The notes under the pieces: model-generated
Seen by the model: only the letters and a program-made list of their open reading frames with translations
Told to the model about the DNA's origin: nothing
Databases searched by the model: none
Position numbers and translations under genes: made by a program
Shown here: positions 12,994 to 57,815 of the stretch, one piece after another
How the letters are laid out: every line of letters begins with the position of its first letter
Position numbering within the stretch: the first letter of the stretch is position 1
DNA from: Euborellia annulipes
Taxonomy: Eukaryota; Arthropoda; Insecta; Dermaptera; Anisolabididae
Reading direction: 5' to 3'
Length of the DNA stretch: 64,000 bases
Assembly: GCA_023213315.1 (NCBI GenBank)
Contig: JAKCPI010003138.1
Location: forward strand, 186,001 to 250,000

Positions 12994-15900
12994 ACACGCT
13001 TTTTTCTCATTCACACTCACACTCACACACAATTCCACACAGTCTTTTCGGCAAATCAGACAAAGACTAAAAAAGAGGAAAAGTAATAGCCACCAAGATC
13101 AATGATTTTCTAGAGAATCGCTGGGTCTCGGGTTGGCTAGTCCAGTGCAACAAGGGTGACAATCAACTAAAGGTTGCTATCGATATTAGTTTCTTAAATA
13201 AAATGAAATTTTAGAATAAATTTAAAAAAAACATGAGTTGACAACCTTATATATATATATATATGAGGCCATCAGCGCCAGAACGGCCTAACACCCATTT
13301 CACTTTCTTGGTTTTATGCCTTAGTTTCTATTAAATCATAAATTCCAGAGCAGTACTGTACTACTGTATCATGAGTACTACTATATCATGAAAACAACTG
13401 TACGACTCTGGAGTTCAAGATGTAATAGATACTAGATAAAACAAAAAAAATGAAATGTGGGTTAGGCCTTTCTGGCGCTGGTGACCTTATATATATATAT
13501 ATATATCAAATAATATTGAGATGATGGCTGAACTATTAGAAGATATGAGTAGGATGGCAGCCAGGAAAGAAATCAGACAAAAATTCAATCAATTTTTATA
13601 TTTTAAATATTTAAAAATTGATTGAATTTTTGTCTGATTTCTTTCCTGGCTGCCATCCTACTTATATCTATATATATATCAATATTGCAAGCAGTAGTTG
13701 AAAATGATTCTAAGCCATTGTAGAAATATTGAAATTATTACTATCAAGTTCAAATTGACGTCATCGAGTGTCAAGAAAGTTGTTTTAATTTTGGTTTGAT
13801 CGTAGTCTTTTCAGTCTAGTAAAATATATAAATTATAATTTTTTATTGAGAGCTCGAATTATACTAAAATAATAGACGAAAAAGTATTAATACAATAAAA
13901 AAGAAAATAAATAATACTGAACAACTGAAAAAATTAACATACACACATACATCTTCAACAATAATATAATAATCAGTTATAAACCCTCTAACACAGTGGC
14001 TTTTATGTATAATAATAAAAACTTACCCCCCATCTACAAAATAGCAACCTGGTTTACAAACAATGAGGTCCACGTGGTTTTGGCTGCGCATGCGATAGAG
14101 TATTTTTAATCATTTAATCTAAAGGTTTTAAATGTTCTAAAAATAAAATAATTTTATATTATATAATTTTAACCCATAGAGCACTCGTGTCAATCTAGCC
14201 TTGACTCGAATAACGTTTGAACCTTATTTAATGGTGAAAAATTTTTTATTTAATTGCACCATTCGACCTTTTGAGGGTTTTGTTGAAATACTTCAGGTTG
14301 TTATATATATTTTTGTTAAATATTTTTATATATCTAGTATGTAACTTGTATGATTTTTAATTTTATTTTTTGATCATATTTTTATTAAAATTTGTTAATG
14401 TTTTGTATTCTTTTGATGTTGTGATGTAAGAAAACAAAATACTTTTTTGACTATATGGCCATGGTCGTATATCTGACCGAAACGTCGGCATGAAATGCCT
14501 AATAAAATGAAATAAAACTAGCTGCAACTGCTCTTTCTTTCATCTCTTACTAGAAAATACATAAATTTTTGATTTAATTAATTCGTAGATCCCATATCAA
14601 AAGGTGTCGGCGACTCTGATGTTTTCAAGTAGCTCATAGTTTTTTAAAATCCAGAAGAATCCAGAAAAGTGAGATTTAAAAATGATTTAAATCTTTTGAA
14701 TAAAGACAGTTATGTTATACCGGTGTATATATATATATATTAGAGTGGTCGTTAAAAATTAAATTTCTTGCGGCGCCCCCTAAAAAGCTTTCTTTTGATG
14801 AAAAAACACTAGGAAAATTTTTTATAATTTTTTTATGTCAAGACAACACGTGCCTCAAGACGATTTAAGTTAATTTTTGGGTATAATCATGTATAAGAAA
14901 AATTAAAAGATAAGCTTGAATCACGAAGAATTTTAAACTTTTTCTTAAACTATAATTTGAGATTCATCACTGAGAATGATAATACGGAAGGTATTTCATT
15001 GTTAAAACTTTTCAAATCTTAAAATAAAAATATTAATTAAAATATCATTGATTTTTTTAATTAACAGACCATATTGTTTGGAAAATCTATTGTTATTTTT
15101 ATTAACTATTGTATTCTCATGAATTTTGGTTCTTTGCTTGTTTATATTTTGTATGGGGGGGGGGGGGGGAAATTTTATTTATTATTAAAAATCATCAAAA
15201 AACATGATTATACCCAAAAATTAACTAAAATCGTCTTGAGGCACGTGTTGTCTTGACATAAAAAAATTATAAAAAATTTTCCTAGTGTTTTTTCATCAAA
15301 AGAAAGCTTTTTAGGGGGCGCCGCAAGAAATTTGATTTTTAACGACCACTCTAATTTATATATATATATTAAAAGATGGCAATGATACATTCACTCTAGA
15401 CATTATATTAATATATACAGGGGCATATATATATATATATATAAAATATATAGAATTATATATATCATGTGTTGGTCCATGAAGTAATTATGAAAAACAT
15501 ATAACCAAGTATTTATTAATTTAAATAAGCGAAAAATGTAGGTACCGCTGGCGAGTTCCTACATTTTTCGCTTATTTAATTAATAAATACTTGGTTATAT
15601 GTTTATATATATATATATCTTAAATGTTATTGCAAAGGAATAAATGATATCACCTTTCTAGACTACGACCATGATTGAGGAAAGCAAATAGCATAGAGGA
15701 CGAAACCTTTTGATTGGGGAGTTGTGAATTAATTAAATTAAAAATAAGTAGGTTATATAAAATAATTCTTTCTTGATGGTTGTGATAGTTGAATAAGATA
15801 TAGGATTGCATCAAAAAAATATTGTTTTTATTCTCATAGTAGCCATGAGGTAGCATCAGGGCACCCAAAACTAACAACATATGTAAATTATTTATAATTT

Positions 15901-17094
15901 TTTACTGGACTGAAAAGTCTACGATCATAACTCACTGCCTGAAGATGATATTATTTTTTAATAAATGTATTTATTCCAATATATAAAACAATGTGTCTGG
16001 CAAAGTTTGAGCGATTCAATAAAAGGAGAAAGAATAAAGAAGTTGTTTGAGTGATTGGTGTTGAGCAATTAAGAATAGATTTAGCTTAAAAAGGAAAGGC
16101 TTAGAATTTTTTTTATTTACAACTTTGATTGCCTTTTTATTTAGGCTATAGGTTGTAGAATAAACAGCAGCTCGAGTGGTAGATAAAAATTGATAAAATA
16201 TATTTAATATCAAGACAAAAAATACCTTCTTCAATAGCTTTTTTTTCTCTTTTAATTTCCTCTTCAAGATCATCATTTAGAAATTTAATTTTCTCTTTTT
16301 GTTTCCTTTTCTTTTCATCTTTAATTTTATCCTCTTCTATATCCATTTTTAACAATTCTACATCAGGGTTATATTTATCCCATTCAGAATAGGGTCTTGG
16401 TACAACAGTTTTTACTTTATTTAATTTATTATCCTGGAATAAAGTAGAAAATAAAGTGAATGGGAATATAAAATAAAAAATAGTTAATAAATTACCTTAT
16501 TTAGTTTTAAGGTATTATCAGTTTGACGAATTTCGGGGATTAATTTAATATTAGAACTCGTATTTTTATTACTATTAGTTAATTTTAAGTCTTTTTCTTT
16601 AATTTCATCGGACCATTCCTATTTGAAGTGAAATCTAACCTTGAAATCTTTTAAAGAGACAAAGGAAATTGCAGATAAATTAGAGTTAATTATAATAATT
16701 ACCATTAAATCGGTGGAAATTTGATCCCATTGTTTTGGATCTAGCATCCCTTTTCTTAAAACGGGCTCTTCCACCCTTAAAATACGACTTTTTGGATTTA
16801 ATTTACGAAGTTTATCTTCAGCTGCTTTTGTCAACTCAGGATAATAACCTTCCTCCCCCGATCTGGTAAACAAAAAACATAATAAAAAAAAAATTTTTTT
16901 CTTTGTATTTTAATTCCATTTATTATTTAAATATATAGGTAAAAAATAAAAATTTCTCACCTTAAAATTCTCACAATTCGTTCTAATAATTTGATATCTC
17001 TACTTTGTTCGATATATTCGAAGGTTAATTGATCGAGGGAAATTTCAAATTTTTGTAATAAAGACTTTTTCCCACGTCTTTTTTCCGCATCCAT
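6667..17094 (-). CDS. SPAG1: SPAG1 dynein-arm assembly factor (TPR and RPAP3_C)
   Basis: Eleven exons: 16961-17094 (ATG 17092-17094), 16703-16862, 16496-16618, 16226-16433, 10465-10626, 10254-10381, 10085-10188, 8159-8492, 7189-7321, 6826-6999, 6667-6746 (TGA). They total 1740 nt, 579 aa, all in phase. Residues 1-98 match the SPAG1 start, including RSGEEGYYPELTKAAEDKL. A charged segment with PYSEWDKY follows. TPRs span about 221-339 (KGNEYYSHAEYKEAIKHYT, RAMAYQNLNYFQR). An acidic linker ends in PSPSPPPPPPPP, and an RPAP3_C domain spans about 456-553. SPAG1 is a cytoplasmic co-chaperone that preassembles axonemal dynein arms, so cilia or sperm flagella are the expected site of need. It is shorter than the vertebrate protein (about 926 aa), with one TPR block. 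At exon 7 the inner donor at 10085 is required by phase. Intron 4 (10627-16225) is packed with foldbacks. Confidence 0.87.
7042..7164. mobile_element. Short hAT-like MITE, 123 bp
   Basis: Ends CATAGGCGTAACTAG and CTAGATACGCCCATG are inverted. Flanks attatatg and attgtatg differ at one base and look like an 8-bp target duplication. Inserted in a SPAG1 intron a few bases from the exon 9 donor. Confidence 0.6.
7368..8035. repeat. Foldback elements in SPAG1 intron 8
   Basis: At 7368-7450 a hairpin uses ACATATAACCAAGTATTTAT and its complement; the same element occurs at 15462-15610 with a different centre. At 7612-8026 a longer foldback (ATGGGGGTTTTTAATTATAG with its inverted copy) holds a nested element at about 7737-7890 with ends CCTTCACGATCGCTCC and GGAGCGATCGTGAATGG. 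No coding capacity. Confidence 0.6.
8640..9540. repeat. Dispersed ~670-bp family, rearranged copies
   Basis: The region is made of head-to-head and partial copies of the family best seen at 43995-44656. It shows the 5' hairpin (ACACAACTTTCTCTTACCTT...), the CATCAAAATCTCGACATCGA tail and the ACTTTCTCTCTATATATA terminus in both orientations. A small palindrome with TACATGGTGTTTGTCCTTCA is at about 8937-8999. ORFs across it are repeat artefacts. Confidence 0.6.
9576..10085. repeat. X-box-bearing repeat fragment and GC-hairpin element
   Basis: A perfect RFX-type palindrome GTTGCCATGGTAAC sits at 9581-9594 in a fragment of the ~670-bp family. An element then begins ACTAGACGCAAAGCCCCGCC with a GC-rich hairpin (about 9632-9665). 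Its right end, CCTGAGGCCTGATTGGTTGT to about 10000, recurs at 47430-47500. The SPAG1 exon 7 donor lies immediately right of this repeat. Confidence 0.5.
10735..12362. repeat. Three foldback elements in SPAG1 intron 4
   Basis: First, arms at 10735-10795 and 10915-10975 (ACATCTTAGATCTTAAGCTC). Second, an 11098-11309 hairpin with GGGAGAGGGCGGGACATTGG arms. Third, a large palindrome with arms about 11420-11940 and 11985-12360 (GGTGGAGCTGCGCGATGCGC at each outer end). The left arm of the third is interrupted by a Tc1-like MITE. GTTCGAAGC motifs flank the whole group at about 10683 and 12490. Confidence 0.7.
11713..11875. mobile_element. Tc1/mariner-like MITE, family B
   Basis: Inverted ends CAGTGAGCGCCACAATTAAG and CTTAATTGTGGAGCTCACTG are flanked by TA on both sides. 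It is inserted in the left arm of the large palindrome; the right arm lacks it, so it arrived later. A second copy is at 20363-20583. Confidence 0.75.
12714..12990. repeat. (TA)n microsatellite and poly-T tract
   Basis: Alternating TA runs occupy 12714-12794, broken once by GCCGGAGTTTATCGGG. A pure T run of about 30 follows at about 12960-12989, before a SINE-like TTCTCATTCACACTCACAC head that is also seen at about 63280. Confidence 0.8.
13258..13682. repeat. Two foldback elements between TA microsatellites
   Basis: 13263-13490 has inverted ends GCCATCAGCGCCAGAACGGC and GCCTTTCTGGCGCTGGTGAC. 13532-13672 is a near-perfect hairpin of about 65-bp arms including AGGATGGCAGCCAGGAAAGA. Both are bounded by TATATATA. 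Confidence 0.7.
14440..14540 (+). repeat. Degenerate hammerhead-like repeat fragment
   Basis: GGTCGTATATCTGACC forms a stem followed by GAAACGTCGG, but the CTGANGA half is lost (ATGGCC). Nearly the same core occurs inverted at 35885-35915. Confidence 0.4.
14742..15353. mobile_element. Foldback element with ~150-bp inverted ends
   Basis: The ends AGAGTGGTCGTTAAAAATTA and its inverted partner (AACGACCACTCT) begin arms of roughly 150 bp that include GGCGCCCCCTAAAAAGCTTT and GTGCCTCAAGACGATTT. The centre (about 14890-15200) is AT-rich with a G run. The element sits in TA repeats. Superfamily not assigned; no transposase. Confidence 0.7.
15462..15610. repeat. Foldback hairpin, second copy of the 7.37-kb element
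   Basis: The outer arm matches the 7368-7450 hairpin, but a further 30-bp inverted core (ATAAGCGAAAAATGTAGG) fills the centre. It is flanked by TATATATA runs. Confidence 0.6.
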
Positions 17095-17205
17095 AATTAA
17101 TATTTTATTTTTTTTTAACTAAATAGAAGAATATACCCACTTTAGTGATATATACGATGAAATGGTGTCATGCTAACAAATTTCTATTTTAATTTATATT
17201 GTTTG

Positions 17206-17219
17206 GTTACCAAGGTGAT
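17206..17219 (-). promoter_or_regulatory. RFX X-box candidate upstream of SPAG1
   Basis: On the gene strand the sequence is ATCACCTTGGTAAC, which fits RYYNYY-N2-RRNRAC at every position. It ends about 112 nt before the SPAG1 ATG. X-boxes close to the start codon are typical of ciliary genes controlled by RFX factors, and SPAG1 is a ciliary assembly gene. It is outside any repeat I could recognise. Confidence 0.55.
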
Positions 17220-17340
17220 CGACATTATTGTTATTTATTGATTAATTTATACTAATCAATTGAAATGAATAGCGACGGGATCTAAATTCAAAAAAAAATT
17301 ATTAGTTTATATTTTGGAATAAAAAACTATGTCTCAGAGG

Positions 17341-17679
17341 CAGGGGCGGATTAAGGGGGGGGGGTGGGGGCGATCGCCCCCCCCCCCCCGAGAAGAAATT
17401 CAAAAAGTTATAAAAACTAGTAATCTAAAGAAATTATGATTTCTATTGAATTTGTTACAAATCAATTTAAATAAATAGGAAAGGGGTCGGTTAATCTTTA
17501 CTATAAAGTTCGCTCCCACCAGAGAGCGCTGGCTTACATTTGACTAGTTCTTTTTTTGACATAGCTCTTCGTTCATGATTCTTTCGTTCTTGGCCATCTT
17601 TTAACCATAGATGCCGATAAAGTCCTTAAAAAAAAAAAAACCGCCCCCCCCCCGACAAAATTGCATTAATCCGCCCCTG
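17341..17679. mobile_element. hAT-type MITE inserted in a SINE
   Basis: Inverted ends CAGGGGCGGATTAA and TTAATCCGCCCCTG are flanked by a perfect 8-bp duplication CTCAGAGG (17333-17340, 17680-17687). Both ends carry long G or C runs. The duplicated site lies in a tRNA-derived SINE whose remainder continues at 17688-17830. Confidence 0.75.
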
Positions 17680-17687
17680 CTCAGAGG

Positions 17688-17835
17688 TAGAGCATTGGTC
17701 AAAGGTCAATGGTTCGCATCCCGTCTCAGGCTACAAAATTTATTTCAATTGAATTGCATGCCAATCAATTGAAATAACGGGGTCTAAATGGCCTCCGATG
17801 CCGAAAATGGGCTTAAAACAAATTAAAAAAAAAAA
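17688..17835 (+). repeat. tRNA-derived SINE
   Basis: GGTAGAGCATTGG followed by a B-box-like GGTTCGCATCCC and then CCGTCTCAGGC. The tail includes TCAATTGAAATAACGGGGTC and AAATGGCCTCCGATGCCGAA. The same family is at 29385-29555, 38485-38580, 43890-43995 and 56360-56520. Confidence 0.6.
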
Positions 17836-17999
17836 AAAAACTAGCCGTGCTATAACAATTTTTATTATTTTTCATTTCAGAGATTTAATTATTTTAATTA
17901 ATTGACCTTAATTTTTCATAAGGCAAGACAAAGTTCAATGCTTTTCAATGGGGAAATTCTGGATTTTCTGGAATTTTTGCACATCCCCTTTTAGAATTT

Positions 18000-18185
18000 G
18001 CGGATACGAGTATTTTTTCTGGACTCTCCATAACGTCCGTAATTTCTGATTTCTGATACTTGAATGTCCCAAGGAACAAATAATTATTAATTAATTATAT
18101 GAATGCAAAATTTCGTTTCAAAATTCCACTGGGAAGTTGGTCAAACAGAGCGGGACAGACGGACACTCCGCTATAATAAATAATA
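18000..18185 (+). repeat. 3' fragment of a dispersed element
   Basis: TTTTTCTGGACTCTCCATAA, GGGAAGTTGGTCAAACAGAG and GACAGACGGACACTCCGC are shared with 63640-63850. It lies in the SPAG1-upstream intergenic region, followed by TA and CA low-complexity sequence to about 18380. Confidence 0.5.
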
Positions 18186-18904
18186 ATTTATTGTTGCCAT
18201 CAATTTACATGATTTACATCGTCATTATAATGAATATTGGAAATATATATATATACAAACACATATACATACATAACCAGGTATATATATACACCAATAT
18301 ATATATATTCATAAATACACACACACATACATAATATATATACATGCATAGTCAACGCACACATATACTATATATATATATTTTCCATTTGAGAGATTTA
18401 ATTATTTTATTTTTCTAATTAAATAGCTTTGATTTTTTTATAAGGTGAGATAGAACACAATTTTCAAAAAATTTTTGAGTCGGCTGACCATTTTAACTGG
18501 GGTTTATTTAGGGTCCAAAATTATATTTTTTTCAGATTTTTGCTTATAGTAAAAAATTTCTTGCATTCAATGGGTGTTTATTTCATGGCGATGATCAATC
18601 AAAAGAGGTACCGGTAAGTGTAGTGTTTGGTCTCTGAACAGACGTTTAGAAAAAAAAAAAAAATTTGGGTGTATTTTGAAAAAGACCTTCAAAACTCATA
18701 GGGAAGTTGGAATTTGAAAAATATATAAATTATTAGCATATTATATTATTTTATTGTCAACAACATATTATAACAGAAAAACAACATTTATTTCAGGCAT
18801 TCTTATATAAAAATTTAATATAATTAATAATTTCTCGTAACAAATAAAATTTCACACACCATTCTTTTCTTTTTCGTTTGGTTCAATTGCTATGCTGTTT
18901 ACTT

Positions 18905-19147
18905 TTACTCTTCATTCTCTGATGGTGGTGTTGGTGGAGGGGCGTCGATAGCTAGCAGTTGAGGATTCCGACCATTTCGCTCCCTCATTCTTCGCTCCCT
19001 TTCTTGATTTCTGATTAATTCATTCATCTCCTCAAACGAATAATCCATTGCAGCAAAATAAATAAGACCAAAAATAAACCCTTTTAAAAGCGAAAAAAGA
19101 GCCATAACTATGAATTGAAAAATTATAAAAAAAATTTCAAGAAACAT
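18905..19147 (-). CDS. Putative small single-pass membrane protein
   Basis: This single-exon ORF gives 80 aa from the ATG at 19147, or 105 aa from an in-frame ATG at 19222. The longer form passes through a poly-Lys run encoded by a poly-A tract, so I prefer the shorter. Residues about 2-33 are strongly hydrophobic (FLEIFFIIFQFIVMALFSLL, then FIFGLIYFAA). A charged helix EEMNELIRNQERERRMRERN and a proline-rich acidic tail PPPTPPSENEE follow. An AATAAA lies about 115 nt downstream (near 18787). I do not recognise the family. Codon use and composition look coding and unlike the surrounding repeats, and the position between two minus-strand genes is free. It could also be the last exon of a longer gene. 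Confidence 0.4.
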   Translation of the reverse strand: MFLEIFFIIFQFIVMALFSLLKGFIFGLIYFAAMDYSFEEMNELIRNQERERRMRERNGRNPQLLAIDAPPPTPPSENEE

Positions 19148-19339
19148 TTTTTTTTTTTTTTTATTAGTTATCTCAGTTATGGCATAAAAGGGAATGAGAG
19201 TTTTTGAAAGAAAGATTCCCAATTTTTTTTTTTATTTCCTTGGAAAGGAAATAAATATTCAATTCGGATTAATAAAAAATATGTTTATAAAAAAAAATTT
19301 CAAGAAATTAATTAGATAATTTTAAAAAAGGATTTAATT

Positions 19340-20110
19340 TTTTTTACTTTATCTTACCTATATATATAATATATACAGTAGATAGAAAGTATTGGATATA
19401 TGCAAAAAAGTCGATGTCGAGATTTTGATGGAAATACATGTTTTGAGGTCCCCTGAGTCCAGCATATCTGCTGTTTGTATGTATGTGTGTGTGTCTGTCT
19501 GTAAACCAAATTTCTCAAGAAGGAAAACAGCTAGGAGGTTGAAATTTTATATTTAAGTTAGGTACAGTGAGGGACAATATTAAGTCCCACCCATGCGTTT
19601 TCTACTTGTGATTACTTCATAGTTTTTAAAAAAATATAATATATTTTTTAATGGAAACTTTCATGGTCAAAGATTTTCATTTCCTTTTATAAAAACAATG
19701 AAATAATCACAAGTAGAAAACGTATGGGTGGGACTTAATAGTGTCCCTCACTGTACATCCCAGGCACGTGACACGAAACTTTTGAAAAAAAATCGAGCAA
19801 AGAGTGCTAGTACTTTACTTATGTACTTTTTTCAGTTTTTTTCAATTTTCTCAAAATTCGCTTGATTAAAATTCAAAAAACAATTATTTTTTAGATCCTC
19901 TTTAAAATGTATATTCTCACTTTGCCTTTAAAATTGTTTGAAGCACACTTTATTTTTGTACTTCATAGGAAAGATAGGAGAAATGGTTGCCATGGTAACA
20001 AAATTAAAATATTTTCCCATGTTTATAAATTTTATATCTTGGTAAGAGAGTTGTGTGCTGTGCGAAGATTCACACTTGATTTTTTCAAATACAGAAGATA
20101 GTTGGATGAA
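19340..20110. repeat. Dispersed ~670-bp family copy with nested MITE
   Basis: Inverted copy of the 43995-44656 family. The CTTTCTATCTAC-type terminus and TCGATGTCGAGATTTTGATG are at the left, the internal region at 19800-20000, and TTGTGTGCTGTGCG hairpin-head remains at about 20050. It contains GTTGCCATGGTAAC (19986-19999). Confidence 0.6.
19565..19753. mobile_element. Tc1/mariner-like palindromic MITE, family A
   Basis: Ends CAGTGAGGGACAATATTAAG and its inverted copy are flanked by TA. The element is almost a full palindrome (CGTTTTCTACTTGTGATTA in both arms). Other copies are near 21574, 26226, 39563, 39768, 40059 and 42380. Confidence 0.8.
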
Positions 20111-20362
20111 AGCTGATTATTTGAACTCATATTCTTCTCCATACATAATACACTCATCTAATTTGCTTATTAGAAATTATCTAAAAAAAAAAAATTTAAT
20201 ATTTAGGAAAAATTGTAATAATTTATTGTATTATTAAAAAAAAAAAAAATTATTAAATACAAATGATTAATTTTAACAATATATACAATACTTGGTAACA
20301 TTGATGGCACTTAAAAAAAAATTTAATTTAAAATGAAATAAAATGATTATACCAACTATGTA

Positions 20363-20583
20363 CAGTGAGCGCCACAATTAAGTCCCCTCTTGATAGCTTT
20401 AGCCTTAAGTATGTGGTGTAAAATGAAATAATTTTAATGACCGAAAAGGCAAAACGTAAAATCTGGTACAGATGATTTTATTTTACCTTTTCAAATTTAA
20501 AATTATCTCACCATTTACCATATTTCATACCATATACTTAAGGCTAAAGCTATCAGGTGGGGACTTAATTGTGGCGCTCACTG
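20363..20583. mobile_element. Tc1/mariner-like MITE, family B
   Basis: CAGTGAGCGCCACAATTAAG and its inverted partner CTTAATTGTGGCGCTCACTG are flanked by TA. It lies about 100 bp beyond the FER stop codon, in likely 3' flanking sequence. Confidence 0.75.
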
Positions 20584-20685
20584 TACATCGGCGAGAAAAA
20601 ATGTTAATAGTCAGTCTAGCGATTTTATTTCATTTCAATCAGATCAATTTAAAATATTAATAATTAGCAATTAAATTAATTTTAT

Positions 20686-52872
<32,187 letters not shown>

Positions 52873-53139
52873 AATTCACAAGAATAACATCTTCACACTC
52901 AAGAAAGAATAAAAATTATACATGTTTCTTCCACGAACCACTATTATTTAAATAAAACACTTGTCATTTTTTTTTAAACACTTATTCACTTTCAATTTTT
53001 TTTATAAAAAAAAAAAATCACAAATTTTCTATAAATGTGGAATGATTTGGTTATTAACTATTATTGAGAGGTGTTTAGGCATGTGGAGATATTTATTCAT
53101 TTACAACTACAAAATGATATATTTGGAATTGGCACAATC

Positions 53140-53280
53140 TGAGAACATTACCTCTCGACTCACAACTCTGCTCTGATTCGTTCTGTTTGTGTTTTTATGG
53201 AGAAATTTCACCCGACACTTTTAGTTCAAGCAGTTCTCAGAAGAGATCCTTAGCTGCCGGCATGGTTAATAACGTCACAA
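53140..53280 (-). promoter_or_regulatory. FER: FER 5' region and likely non-coding first exon
   Basis: On the gene strand GAGTCGAGAG is followed by donor GTAATG (53150-53145), preceded by a GC-richer stretch with TGACGTTA (CRE-like) near 53268. An acceptor before the start exon (TTCTTTCTTGAG near 52905) would join it to the ATG at 52872. A tiny ATG ORF of four codons lies in the leader just before the start. Inferred from splice-like signals only. Confidence 0.4.
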
Positions 53281-53592
53281 TGAGAGGTAAAAATTCGAAT
53301 TTTGAAATCGTTTCTGCTATGTAAAAGAATATGATTGTCCAAAATTTTTCTAAAAAAAAAAATTCTATGCTGACAAATCTTTCAGAATTCAAAATCCTTA
53401 ATCTCACTCATAAATTGTCTAAAAATATACTATCCATCGAACCGTCTCGCTAGATTGTAAATAATCCGAGGCTTTCTAATTTTGGCTGCTCCTGTTCATT
53501 TTCCAACAGTCACTGACTTGATTAATTTATCTAAAAAAAATTTGGTATTATTATTCGTAATTTTAAGAACTAGACTATATATGGTTCGCCAA

Positions 53593-53872
53593 CATGGGCG
53601 TACCCAGCGAGGGGCAGCTGCCCCCCCCCTAGAAGCAACAAAAAAAAAATTGAATGTTTATAAAGTGATGAAACGAAACAAAATTGGTGGTTGGCGACGG
53701 GGAATGATTCTTTTTGTTAGGACTCGAGGGTTTTTAGGCCTTTAATTCGAAGGCTTTGCCCCTCTATATAAAGAATAGCTATGTCACAGTCTGGACGACC
53801 ATGATCTGCCCCCCCCTGGACGACCATGATCTGACCATCCCCCCCCTAGATTTTATCCTGGGTACGCCCATG
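53593..53872. mobile_element. hAT-type MITE, 280 bp
   Basis: Ends CATGGGCGTACCCAG and CTGGGTACGCCCATG are perfect inverted repeats flanked by a perfect 8-bp duplication TTCGCCAA (53585-53592, 53873-53880). The interior has C runs and CTGGACGACCATGATCTG repeated twice. Confidence 0.8.
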
Positions 53873-53924
53873 TTCGCCAATTTAAAAAATAGAAATATAG
53901 GCCAATAAATAAAATATATAATAT

Positions 53925-54272
53925 ATTATATTGACAAGAGGGTAGAAAAATGAAATATGCGGCTAAAGTTTTTTCTTTATTTATTTAATCCACACAGTTG
54001 ACGTTTCGGTTCCGTGTTTGTTCATGCGCTGGCAAAGTCATCATGAGATTGTCCCAGTGAATTTTAGACAAACCCTTATTTATATTTGGTTCAACAATGC
54101 ATAAAATCCACTGTGACAGTTTCATGACTTTTCGCCAGCTCTGAAGTTGGTTCAAACACGGAACTAAAACCTCAGCTGTGTGGATTAAATAATAATAAAC
54201 TAGAAAAAATTATAAGAACAAACTTTAGCTGCATTTAAATATATACGTTTCTCATGTTAAGTTGCTTGATTG

Positions 54273-54310
<38 letters not shown>
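53925..54310. repeat. Decayed inverted hammerhead-like element and (TA)n
   Basis: Minus-strand GGAACCGAAACGTC (near 54002) and a plus-strand partner GGAACTAAAACCTCAGC (near 54165) share the arm GTGTGGATTAAATAA. A (TA)n run fills 54273-54308. Confidence 0.45.
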
Positions 54311-54311
<1 letters not shown>

Positions 54312-55480
54312 CCAAAAATGGAAGAAAATGTGCTGGAATAAAATTATTTTCACAAATTTTGAGATAATTAAATTTAAACTATCAACAGTAGACTCTAGTC
54401 GAAACAATATAATCTTGAATATGAAATTGAAAAATCAAAAAAATTTAAGAATTTTATTCTTTTAATACGCCGCATAACTTATAACCTAGTGTTGTCAATT
54501 TTTCAATTTTCTTTGGAGATGGTTTGATCAGATAATTGATACTGAAGAGAAAAAAACCATTTAAATAAAAAATATATATGGTAAATGGAAGAAAATCGTG
54601 AGGAAGAGCAAATGATACTGGATCGGCAATCAAGAGAATTATGGAATGGTCACATATTTGAAAATGAAGAAGGAAAAATCAGTGCACCATATCGAGATAG
54701 GACCAGTGAATGGGCGAGCAAAAGGAAGATCAGCGATTGAAAAACAAATCCTAAAAATACTTCTTATTAGATTATGTTGAAGATCAATCTTAAAATTATA
54801 ATTGAAATTTAATATCATCAATCTAGTGAACAAAATATTCCTTAAAATCTAAATAAGGAAACCAATGAGAAAATCTAAATTGAAGGAATTTATGAAATTA
54901 GGAAAATGTTCATAGGTTACTACTAGGTTTACTGGAACTATTAAGATGTACATTAATGGAATCAGCTTATCCACTTTTTTAAATCAACAATTTCTTTTTA
55001 TAAACTTAAATGACGGTACCAATATACATGTGAGGATACAACAAAATACAAATATTTTTATGTAGACACCAAAACAATTTGTTTGGGCGAAATTTATTGA
55101 AATTCAATAATTATTTTCTAGTTGAATTTTAATTTAAACCCGGTTCATATCCATCCTATTGCTGAATACAATACAGTCAGGCAGCTCCGAATTCCGCTAC
55201 AAATTTATAAAGAGGGATAAACCATGGAATAATAAATACTAAGTGCTTCAATCATTTTGCAGTCTTTTGGTGATTATTTTTGGAAAAGATAAATGTTATG
55301 TCCACATTATATTGATGATATTATATTTGCCTCGAAAATAATTATATCACTTCCAAAAAAAATCACCATAATTGAAAAATTCCAGTTAACTGTTTATAAA
55401 AATGTATATATTTTACACTAAGAGATATACATCAATTAAATTATTCCATGGAAAACCCTAAAAGGGCCAAGAGTGGTCTT
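54311..55480. other. Intergenic region 3' of the ATP synthase c gene; nothing recognised
   Basis: AT-rich, short ORFs only, no clear repeat family. Confidence 0.4.
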
Positions 55481-55517
55481 TCTCCATGGCAGTGTGACCT
55501 CATATACTAAAATGCGT

Positions 55518-57815
<2,298 letters not shown>

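Noticed and set aside
17700..17735. Possible tRNA gene (GGTTCGCATCC B-box)
   Set aside because: No cloverleaf can be closed, and the same sequence with the same tail occurs at other sites, so it is a SINE.
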